A DNA stretch of 64,000 bases, from positions 29,482,203 to 29,546,202 of the forward strand of contig CM055312.2 in assembly GCA_029255685.2 (NCBI GenBank), read 5' to 3'. Below, one piece after another: positions 10,904 through 22,258 of this stretch. This stretch comes from Silene conica. Taxonomy: Eukaryota > Streptophyta > Magnoliopsida > Caryophyllales > Caryophyllaceae. Made by a program: the position numbers and the translations under genes. How positions within the stretch are numbered: the stretch's first letter is position 1; each line of letters starts with the position of its first letter. The notes below the pieces were generated by a model, which was not told the DNA's origin, made no database searches, and worked only from the letters and a program-made list of their open reading frames with translations.

Positions 10904-12530
10904 AATATATCGTTTTTGACAATGATATTAATATGTCCGTCTTAAACTTATACTTCTTAAAGTCGCAAACAACTACTCAGTCCTTGTTACTAATTTTAAG
11001 ATATTTTACAGGCATATTTAACTCTTGCTTATTATAGAATAAAAGTTTTATATTTTTTTCTTAGCTTTCCAACGCCACCGAAAACACGTCAATCGAAGTT
11101 CCATGGAGGAAATTATGCCGAAAATACGAAAGGTTGTCACGGACCATCCGCTAATGAGACCCACGCTCGTTGCTTACTCTATACTCTTTTCCACATGTGC
11201 TTTGGGCACATGGCTGAGTACTAAACCTTGCCTTGCTGCCCAAGGTCATTGCTTCTACTTCCTCCTTCTTCTTCATTCCTTTACTTATTTTTTTTTCAGC
11301 TAAGAACACCCAAAACACAAAGACTCCATTGTTGTACATCTCAACCGTAAAACGGTCGTAAAATCTTCGTTTCTTATCCGTTTTCGACGATTTTCGCGCC
11401 TATCTCTTCCTCTCCTCGCCCTCCATCTTTCTAGGTAATAAAAGTATCAAAATTATTCCTTAATATACTCTGGTCGTGGCCTTTAAGGCACGGTTCTCTT
11501 AGCTAACCTCGTTTATTTATGTGTAGCTAGTTCGGTTGTCCAAACCGGAGTGGCTTTGAGTCAAAATCATGCTTATTGAAGAGCTATAAGGTAACGGTGA
11601 TGGGTTACTCGAATTTATCATCTTTGTTTGCATGACTATATGCTAGTAATGTTTAGTATACTAGGATTATTTTTGATTAAATAGTGGCATGATTAGGTTA
11701 ATAAATCATATGTTTGGATGAATTTCATCATGCATGCTTGTGTTGGATGAGTTTTTAATTGTGGAAATTCATTAAGGATTGTATGGTTAAATGAGTTTAT
11801 GATCATTGAGGATGATTAGTTTGATAGTCTTTCAAGTTCATAGTGTTTTGCTTACAATGGTTAATTCATGATGTTTCAGCACCTTGACAAATCTGTCCAT
11901 TGTCTTGTACAATTTATTTCGACATCTTAGAGTATCCGCCTTTGAAAATGTTGAAAAGAGACCCCTGTTTATTTTAAGTGTAGAATCTACCTCTAAAATA
12001 GCGTAATTTTCTTGCATGTCGTTTGTTCACAATAAATTATTTACGAACGTTGCGCGGAAATACTCGCAGAATGGACAGTAGCTCAAAGATGGTTTCGAAA
12101 ATCATTTTTATACTTTGAAACCATTATGGTACTTTTCAATAATTAAACTTTGAAGAGTTTAGATGATGTTAGGGTTTTGCTTTGCCCCAAAATGATTTGT
12201 TAAACCCGTTTTATGAAGCAATACATTTTGTGTGACGATTTCTGACACATTGTAAAGATCAGACAATAACCTCCTGTTAAGTTCGTATTTGAAAAATGTT
12301 TATTAGACAAATATTTTAGATAAAAGTCTTATTAATCTTACCCAGTTGGCCTTGTATCATTTCGATTTTATTTGAATTAATTATGATTTTTACGGTAGAG
12401 GACAGCTGAAATGTAAAACGCTTTTAAGACTTATGTTTTATTAATCAGTTTCGTTTATTCTTCTTCCGTATGGAATGGTCTTAAGTGTTGTCTTATTCAT
12501 CGATTGTTGGCTCTTGCATGTAAATGAGTT

Positions 12531-12971
12531 GGTTAACGGTTATGTTAACTTAAATTGTGTTTTGATGACGGTTATGTTATCTTAAAATGAGTAGGGTGAC
12601 GGTTATGTTGCCTTGCTTGTGTTTAGGTGACGGTTATGTCACCCTAAATTGTGTTGGTAACGGTTATGTTGCCTTGGTTGTGAATAGATAGCGGTGATAC
12701 GATTTGTGTATCACTGTAATGAACAAACGCCACTCCTGTTATGGGATTTTATCTAAATATGTTCGGGATTGGTCGGTGTCCGTGGTTATGCGGCCCGGTC
12801 CCCGTGTGTCGTTCGATGTAGGTTATTACGTCGAGAGGTCTGGCCAGGTCTTAGGCATATAGTTGTCGGTTATGCGCTATACATAGTACCCGGATGACGT
12901 GGTTATGCGCTCCGGTAGCTAGGGCGCGGTTATACGCCCTAGCCTGTTAGTGGAGCGGTTATACTCCCTGA
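12531..12971 (+). repeat. Array of mini-hairpins with constant GGTTAT loop (C 5' LTR)
   Basis: At least ten sites share the hexamer GGTTAT flanked by arms that pair with each other but differ from site to site. Examples are GTTAAC/GTTAAC (12532-12549), GGTGAC/GTCACC, GATGAC/GTTATC (one G-T pair), CGATGTA/TACGTCG and GCTAGGGCG/CGCCCTAGC (12918-12943; here the loop is eight bases). GTGATAC/GTATCAC has another loop. The array continues after element F with GTAGC at 21529. In the element's plus sense the transcript would carry a row of GGUUAU-loop stems. Confidence 0.8.
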
Positions 12972-12976
12972 CTGTC

Positions 12977-15191
12977 TGTAACACCCCAATTTATTAAGGA
13001 GCCTTTAGCAAGACATCCTCAGTAAATTGAGCTGTTACCATCTCGGAATATCCGAGGCAGTGAATAACAAAGTAAATCAAACCAAAGTACTTTATATAAA
13101 AACTGGTAAAATTTAAACGTTTGTGTTACAAATACTACATAACGGAAACAAGTACAACTGATAACTACAAAATAGGTGATCTACATCTAAGTCGGTCCAT
13201 TCCAAGTGCTCACGCCATCCCATGCTCCCACAGCACCATCATTCCTGTCAAAACTGCTCCCCATTACGGATCATCACAGGTGTCACACGAATACACAGGG
13301 TCAACCACGAGGTTGAGTAGAAAGATAAATAAGACAACAATATAATATACTCCGCACTGATCCAACGCCAAATAAACTCTGCACCGATCCAACACCAAAT
13401 AAACTCCGCACCGATCCAACACCAAATAAACTCCGCACCGATCACAAGACCCATTACCTCCACACCAATCACAAGACCCTTTATCTCCGCACCAATCACA
13501 GACCCTTTATCTCCGCACCAATCACATACCCTTTATCTCCGCACCAATCACAGACCCTTTATCTCCACACCAATCACAGAATGATATAAACAGCACAATA
13601 TAACAATCACGTGATATTATGTAACAAACATGCTTAATATCAAATAAGAACAGATTACACATCAATATTTATCAGTATTTCCCCTACCTCGAATAGCAGA
13701 AATGCAGATAAGTCCAAAGCTCGCTAGAACTGTTCCACGCGGAAACTGCTACCTAAACACGTATTTGTAACGAATCAATAAACTTCCCGAACCCCATAAC
13801 AAACCACACTTGCTATAAATAGAAACCTTCCATATGTGGAAAGTTTCCAAAAATAGAAACTTTCCAAATATAGAAACTTTCCTAATATAGAAATAGAACT
13901 CCCACGACTTAAGTAATTTCCCGACTCTCATATTTAATTAATACGATTAAGACCAACACAAATAAAAGATAAATATTAAGACCATCTTAATAACACTATT
14001 AACTATAAAAATAATAAGCATCATTATAAAAATAATATTAATGATTATAATAATAATAATAGTAATATAATATTAACAATATATTATATACTAGTAGTAG
14101 ACTAACGACAACAAAACGCAACACCGCCACTCCCATACACACGACATCCCATGAATGCGCGGCCAACCAACCTCACCACCGGCACCCTCGCCACCGTCGA
14201 GACATACCAGGCCATAAACATGCCTGGTCCATCACCCTACCACCACCACCATGTCCGAAACCAACACTACCGCTACTACTCACGATTCCGTCACAGCCTC
14301 GAACCACAGCCGCAACCACCCATGCTGTCAGACCCCACGCCGACCGTGGTACCACTGTGGTGACCTACCCCGAGCCACCAGTGGCACCACCCAAGCCCCC
14401 TCTTACGCGAACTAACTTCGAAACGATTAGACCAACGCAAAACGCCATACACCAAACCCCGAGGTCACCGTCGACACTCCTACTACCACCTACGTAAACA
14501 CCCTCACCCCCGGAACCATCCTACAGCCACCATGACGTCAGACTCTAGTGGCTTTACAAAAGTGACAGGCGTGAAAAGACGAAACAAAGGAATATGAGCG
14601 AAAGAGCGAAAACTCACCTTAGACTCGGGTTGAAACCGACTCGAGAGTCCCTGCAACCACTCTAGCTCACCGCCGGCCACCTCTCTCTCTCTCTCACTCA
14701 CTCGGGTGGCTGCCGAGAGGGGAAGTGCGCGTGTGGAAATGGAAAAAAGAAAAGAAACAGTCTAGGGTTTCTTTTTAGGAAAACACGGTTAAGAGGGTAG
14801 GGTTTACGGGGTAATTGGGTCGGGTGGTTTAGTTGGGTCACTTGGCCCACATTCTCACAACCCATGTTAAATAAATCCAACTAAAGTCCAACCCGATACA
14901 CGTATAACACGTAAAGTTATTATTAGCTTAAATAACATAGTTACGATAACAATTAATATCACACGATAACATAATATAAGACTTATAATATTAAGTCTCG
15001 AGTCAACTTATAATATCAAAAGACCCGAGTCTTAAAAAAAAACATTACATCTAATGTTCAAATACGATCAAGACGTCAATATACACAATAAATGTCATAC
15101 TAAAAAAAATACGAGGTAAACATCGTTCAAATATTACCAACCCATGACTATATAAATACGAAATATTGCAATTAAAATACGAGGTATTACA
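12977..15191 (-). repeat. Left (3') LTR of F
   Basis: 2215 bp, TGTAACAC...GTATTACA. It contains tandem CTCCGCACCRATC repeats near 13345-13580 and shares the style of its start and end with the LTRs of E and D. Confidence 0.85.
13345..13580. repeat. Tandem CTCCGCACC repeats in the F LTR
   Basis: Two linked sub-arrays: about four units of AACTCCGCACCGATCC plus spacer (25-26 bp), then about five units of CTTTATCTCCGCACCAATC plus spacer (26-28 bp). The right LTR has the same at about 19690-19925, and E has a shorter related array at about 42200-42310. Confidence 0.75.
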
Positions 15192-18100
15192 GTCTTCCCT
15201 CCTTAAAACGAACTTCGTCCCGAAGTTCAACCACACACACATATCACCGTACTCAAAACTCTGGCGTAAATCATACTCTAATACATACCACATACTCCAT
15301 AAAAAAAATACTTCAAAACACGAGTTGTCACATTCTACCCTCCTTAAGAAAACTTTGTCTCCAAAGTTTAACGTATAACTAAGTTAAAAGATACTTCCCG
15401 AATCACAATGTAGTGCATAACATAAGTAATCGGGATTTTCAAGTAAAGTCAACAATCTTCGTTAAACAATCACGGCATATAAATTTGCGATATCATAGAT
15501 CATTAAGATTTTACAATCCTACTCTCTTTAAAACATGGTTACATCCCCGTAACCCCACTATAAAATTTCCAGCTCATGACCCCGTCTTACTCTTTACTTT
15601 GTCTCATAAAATCCTACCCCAAGAAAACAAGTATCGCACTCATCGTCGCATCTAAGACCATAGACAAGGGGTGAGTGAACTGGCGGAAATAAGCCGCAAT
15701 TCAATACTTCCATCTCGCTATCGATTTCAACTCTGAATATAATTCAATAATCCAGGTCACACGGGACCGTAAACACAGTATGGCACAACGGCCTAACAAC
15801 TCATAACTCAATGCCAGTAACCAACTTTCCTCCCAATTCAATATCAATGTTATCACATATTCCATTAAAGGAACTGCTCAACACTTAGAGCGTAAAACGC
15901 CAAGCTACTCACCCACGAGCCAAGGTCAAAGAATACGACAACTCGATAAAATACTGAACTGCAAACTCAAACTCAAAACAAATCCAATCATGGCCTTTGT
16001 TCCAAACTCACGAGTAACTCAATCTCATCCACTCAACCTCAATAGCACTTACCTTCCAAGTTCATTGACATACTTGTATGTATACTTACAATTCCACAGT
16101 TCATAAAATAAGGATCTGGACGCTATACCAACCAACCTAATACAAAACCATTATGCATAAAAAACTAATCAATCACCACGAGTTTACCCATCTCACAACA
16201 AAATGATTACTTTATCAATAGGAGAAATTATCTATCAAAATAAAGGAACAAATACAAATTTCAACCCAAAGAAGTACACATAAGAAATCTATAGCAATTG
16301 TCATGCAAACATATATTACCTCGAGAGGTAGCAAGAGTACTAGGATCGGTAGAAACCGTGTTACGCAGTAAAGCAGAATCAGAGTAGCTAACACTCACAT
16401 ACCATTGAAATTTTACCACAAATTTAATATTTTTACAACAATGTATACAATCAGGAAGCTCATAGTTCATAACCGACAAATTGGAAGGTTTCAAGCTTTT
16501 AGTCACATTATAGAAGTAGAATCATACTTTAGAAAAGACATAGAGCAAAATTAATTAACGTAATGAAACATGGAACATTGACATATTTCACAAGGTATAC
16601 ACAAATCATAGACTTATATGACCGTGTAGCATACTCAGATATCAATAAATTAACAAAATCACTTAGGTACATTTCCCGTCCACTCACATTACATCATTTA
16701 TCATAAAACTATTACTATATACGACTTGCGAAATAAGGGTTTCATGCAATGCGCAGCAATTAGCATTCAAGCAGGATTTCATCGACACATAGCTACAGAA
16801 TAGTAATATTGCAAACAATCACCATAATTATCAAACATCAAGCTTTATCCTGATTTATCACTTTGAAAATATTTTGAAATGTTTGAAACATTGAAAGGGT
16901 AGCTTGTGACAAATATAAACACGAATCAAAGACAATTCTACAAGTTATAGATCGAATCAAGACTACACGGTGACATTCTGACTCTCCTTTATCAAAACAT
17001 TGTTCTTGTAGTTCATGAATTATGAAAACAATTTAACGATAAAAGTAAACGAATTCACCAGACTAGTTCTTCCATAAACCTTATGTCAACAATTGATAAT
17101 TCAACACATCTTGATCAGGTCCTAATATAACAATATGCAAATCACTGTATGGTATAACAATACACTTGAAAAGGTATAAAGATTATAATCATAGGAAACT
17201 AGACAGAGGTAAACCATCAATATACGAAAGAACATCAACAAGATTCATATTGTTCAAATATTCACAATTACTTATAACCATTAGATTACTATATCATGCT
17301 AATAAGCTTACCAGTTAAATTCATTCTGCCACTTGGCAAGACTCTTCTCAGATAATCATACTTTTGACATCACATGCGAGCAACACATAATTATTTTGAG
17401 GTTGTAATACTAGACATTTAATTGAAATGATTCTATATTAAACTTAACGAAATACACAAGGTTAGCTATCATAAAGTGGGTTCGTACTCATACCCTATGT
17501 TTACTATTCATGTTACTAAGGCCATGTCAGGATGTCACGTGGTCACATCTCATAATTCACATTTGATCAAACTTTTACACGAAACTTACATAACTCACGG
17601 CTTCACCAATTAAACGTTATGCAACTACTTACAAAGATCATAATTAAATAACAGCTTAGCTAACATGTGAGCAAACATAATCTTTTAGTAAATATAAGGA
17701 ATTGGTGAAACAGCGGGAAAGTATCAAATGCATACCTCAAGGAAATTATTTAATACTATATTTACAACTCGAACGGTTTGAACAATAACTTTACAGCATT
17801 TCAACAAAATTTTAGGCATCTTGCAAAAATCACAATTTGAATAAATATCGTTAAGATTTTACATGGCGTAACATTTTGAAAACGTGAATGAACATTCTGA
17901 CAGTAGAGTTGGAACTATGCACAAGCACTAACCAAGTTTTAAATGATTTCTGTTACAAAAAGATAGGTCAAAACGGGACTATGCAGTAACAGTCTGACTA
18001 CTGTCAAATAAAAGATTTATTTCTTCCAAAGACATAACTCATATCAAGATAAAACACTAACATTGTAAACCCAACTCAGAAGGTTATCATACATAAAATT

Positions 18101-19321
18101 TTCATCTTCAATTATGAAACACGTATAAAATGACAGCATGTACAAACCAGGTAACATTCTGAAAATTTATTAAAATTTTGGTCCCTTTGCAACTACACAT
18201 TACTACATCCACACTCAACCTTCCTTATTCCAAACACATTGACGATCATTTGAAACATAGACATCACTCGGTACCATATTAACATTCATCCCTCATTTCA
18301 ATTGTAGTTGGCATCAAAATACGGTAAGGTTTCGAAACTGAAAATAAAATCAATTAAATAAATTGATAGTTATACAGGTGCATCCAAGTACGGAATTATA
18401 ACCTATATACTACTACGTATCCCTTATTGATGACAACTTCATAACGGATTTAAATGTATATAACAGACATAAAATTTTAAATACGATATACGCAACACAT
18501 GACTATATACATTCATAGCTTAGAACACACAATCTGCATATTACTAAACATGGATTACTAAAGCAATTAGTAAAATAATAAAATCATAAATCTCAAATTC
18601 CGATCACATTTGTCTAGTATGCCTATCAGTAAACTCTTGCAAAGTATAAGGCATGCAAATAAGAAGTGTATGCACACATAGAATAGCACAGACAATTATC
18701 AACGAGCACGACATCCGGTTCGGTCTACTAGCTTTACCCATAAAACTTAACTTAGTTCCACATCCTATAACGACATAGCATAGCTGGCTCTACAACCATT
18801 CCAGCCAATCATGGTCATATCTCTCCTACATCTATCTCTTTAGGTAGCCATAGCTCATCCACTCATTACACATAAAATTATACTATATCTCTACCTAACG
18901 GTTCAGGGATCATATAGCCGCATGCATATCACCATATACAAGTAAAGCTCATATTCAAAACTCTTGTTCTCAATACCAGAAAAGTATATCTCAATCAACA
19001 TTCAACATCAATCTCATGATTCACAGTATATATTATCAACCATGTTTCACATCATAACTTACCTCATTCCTTCTCTTGCAAGAACGCTAGTACAATGTAA
19101 CTAGGTCACTATATAATCTACCCCACTCTTCAATTACTCTCATTGGGTTCCCGAGACAGAACAAGAAGGGCCCAGGTTTGGTGTGAGGGGGCCCCTAACT
19201 CATCCCGTTCCTTTTTGGGGCTCCTAACAGTTTCATCTCGGGGTTCATTTTATCAGACTCTTCCTACGTTCATTATTATTCATTTGGTTTAGGCCTGAGG
19301 ATCGTTCGCTCTGATACCACT
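15192..19321 (-). other. Internal region of F, no coding seen
   Basis: 4.1 kb without a recognisable frame. The end near 19140-19310 is a leader shared with E (GGTTTGGTGTGAGGGGG and ATCGTTCGCTCTGATACC motifs, read on the plus strand). A stretch near 18130-18170 matches the complement of the internal part of D near 54800, so D and F share internal sequence. Confidence 0.6.
19304..19319 (-). other. Primer binding site of F
   Basis: Complement of TGGTATCAGAGC, a few bases inside the right LTR. It sets the minus-strand orientation of F. Confidence 0.75.
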
Positions 19322-21518
19322 TGTAACACCCCTATTTATTAAGGAGCCTTTAGCAAGACATCCTCAGTAAATTGAGCTGTTACCATCTCGGAATATCCGA
19401 GGCAGTGAATAACAAAGTAAATAAAACCAAAGTACTTTATGTAAAACTGGTAAAATTTAAACGTTGGTGTTACAAATACTACATAGCGGAAACAAGTACA
19501 ACTGATAACTACAAAATAGGTGATCTACATCTAAGTCGGTCCATTCCAAGTGCTCACGCCATCCCATGCTCCCACAGCACCATCTTTCCTGTCAAAACTG
19601 CTCCCCATTACGGATCATCACAGGTGTCACACGAATACACGGGGTCAACCACGAGGTTGAGTACAAAGATAAATAAGACAACAATATAATATACCCCGCA
19701 CCGATCCAACGCCAAATAAACTCCGCACCGATCCAACACCAAATAAACTCCGCACCGATCCAACACCAAATAAACTCCGCACCGATCACAAGACCCATTA
19801 CCTCCACACCAATCACAAGACCCTTTATCTCCGCACCAATCACAGACCCTTTATCTCCGCACCAATCACAGACCCTTTATCTCCGCACCAATCACAGACC
19901 CTTTATCTCCACACCAATCACAGAATGATATAAACAGCACAATATAAAAATCACGTGATATTATGTAACAAACATGCTTAATATCAAATAAGAACAGATT
20001 ACACATCAATATTTATCAGTATTTCCCCTACCTCGAATAGCAGAAATGCAGATAAGTCCAAAGCTCGCTAGAACTGTTCCACGCGGAAACTGCTACCTAA
20101 ACACGTATTTGTAACGAATCAATAAACTTCCCGAACCCCATAACAAACCACACTTGCTATAAATAGAAACCTTCCATATGTGGAAAGTTTCCAAAAATAG
20201 AAACTTTCCAAATATAGAAATAGAACTCCCACGACTTAAGTAATTTCCCGACTCTCATATTTAATTAATACGATTAAGACCAACACAAATAAAAGATAAA
20301 TATTAAGACCATCTTAATAACACTATTAACTATAAAAATAATAAGCATCATTATAAAAATAATATTAATGATTATAATAATAATAATAGTAATATAATAT
20401 TAACAATATATTATATACTAGTAGTAGACTAACGACAACAAAACGCAACACCGCCACTCCCATACACACGACATCCCATGAATGCGCGGCCAACCAACCT
20501 CACCACCGGCACCCTCGCCACCGTCGAGACATACCAGGCCATAAACAGGCCTGGTCCATCACCCTACCACCACCACCATGTCCGAAACCAACACTACCGC
20601 TACTACTCACGATTCCGTCACAGCCTCGAACCACAGCCGCAACCACCCATGCTGTCAGACCCCACGCCGACCGTGGTACCACTGTGGTGACCTACCCCGA
20701 GCCACCAGTGGCACCACCCAAGCCCCCTCTTACGCGAACTAACTTCGAAACGATTAGACCAACGCAAAACGCCATACACCAAACCCCGAGGTCACCGTCG
20801 ACACTCCTACTACCACCTACGTAAACACCCTCACCCCCGGAACCATCCTACAGCCACCATGACGTCAGACTCTAGTGGCTTTACAAAAGTGACAGGCGTG
20901 AAAAGACGAAACAAAGGAATATGAGCGAAAGAGCGAAAACTCACCTTAGACTCGGGTTGAAACCGACTCGAGAGTCCCTGCAACCACTCTAGCTCACCGC
21001 CGGCCACCTCTCTCTCTCTCTCACTCACTCGGGTGGCTGCCGAGAGGGGAAGTGCGCGTGTGGAAATGGAAAAAAGAAAAGAAACAGTCTAGGGTTTCTT
21101 TTTAGGAAAACACGGTTAAGAGGGTAGGGTTTACGGGGTTATTGGGTCGGGTGGTTTAGTTGGGTCACTTGGCCCATATTCTCACAACCCATGTTAAATA
21201 AATCCAACTAAAGTCCAACCCGATACACGTATTACACGTAAAGTTATTATTAGCTTAAATAACAAAGTTACGATAACAATTAATATCACACGATAACATA
21301 ATATAGGACTTATAATATTAAGTCTCGAGTCAACTTATAATATCAAAAGACCCGAGTCTTAATAAAAAACATTACATCTAATGCTCAAATACGATAAAGA
21401 CGTCAATATACACAATAAATGTCATACTAAAATAAATACGAGGTAAACATCGTTCAAATATTACCAACCCATGACTATATAAATACGAAATATTGCAATC
21501 AAAATACGAGGTATTACA
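19322..21518 (-). repeat. Right (5') LTR of F
   Basis: 2197 bp, about 99% identical by eye to the left LTR. Confidence 0.85.
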
Positions 21519-21595
21519 CTGTCAGTTGTAGCGGTTATGATACCTGACGGCGTTCATTCTATTCTTGGTTTTTTGTTGTATGCGTGATTGGACAT

Positions 21596-21716
21596 GCCAC
21601 CTAGTTGTTGGCCTCTGAGTCGATCACTTGGATGTTTACTTGATTTAATGATTGGACCTGCCACCAAGTTGATGGCCTCTGAGTCGATCATTTGGATGTC
21701 TACTTGATTTCGATAT
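21596..21716 (+). repeat. Tandem duplication of about 54 bp in the C LTR
   Basis: Two copies of a unit starting GATTGGACMTGCCACC and ending near CTTGATTT. The same duplication is in the C 3' LTR at about 27960-28082, so it predates insertion of C. Confidence 0.7.
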
Positions 21717-22258
21717 CATCTCACTTGTTGGCTTTAATTATGTTTCACATGTTGATTCATGTTTTTCCCACATGTTTTGGTTTATCGCTCATGCATTGAT
21801 CATGTTGATTACGTTTGGAAATGCATATATGGTTGTTTCTGAAATTATATACATGTTCATATGTATAAGATGTTTTGTATTAATGTTTACATGTTTTCTG
21901 ACGTAAAGTGGCTGGGAGAACCCTGAGTTACTCCCCACTAACTGTGGCGTTCATGTTTCATGAATGTAGGTTGGTGCTGTTTGGGAAGACGTGTGGCTAG
22001 CGAGCATTGTTGATAATTCGACAATTACCCTTACGCTTAGTTTAGATTTAATTCATGTTGTTATCGTGGGATACCTTATCCCTTGTCTATTTAAGTTATT
22101 TTGTATAATTTATACTTTCTCATTAGTTTTTAGTCTTCCGCATGTTGTTTTGATATTCCGCGAAAAGTTTTAATAAATATGTCGAAAAGTTTTTAAAAGT
22201 ATCGTATTTCCGCTGCAAATTATTTGTTTATTTTTATGTTAAATCGCGGGGTGTCATT

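Larger units (their letters stand above)
12977..21518 (-). mobile_element. Element F: non-coding gypsy-type retroelement inside the C LTR
   Basis: 8542 bp flanked by CTGTC (12972-12976, 21519-21523). The empty site is present in the C 3' LTR near 27890. LTRs are 12977-15191 and 19322-21518. The complement of a polypurine tract (AAGGAGGGAAGAC) adjoins the left LTR and the complement of a Met-tRNA primer site adjoins the right one, so the element runs on the minus strand. The 4.1-kb internal part has no recognisable protein. LTR copies differ at roughly 25 places by eye (about 1%), suggesting an insertion of less than about a million years. It looks structurally whole as a non-autonomous element. 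Confidence 0.85.

Noticed and set aside
11103-11303. 66-codon frame in the C LTR, partly repeated at 26088
   Set aside because: Chance frame in an LTR; the two LTR copies do not keep the same start or length.
13345-13580. CRISPR-like repeat-spacer array
   Set aside because: The unit and its spacing belong to a tandem repeat inside plant LTRs, duplicated in both LTR copies.
14151-14363. 70-codon proline/histidine-rich frame, also at 20478-20690
   Set aside because: Present in both LTR copies of F only; a chance frame in a GC-richer LTR stretch with no domain.
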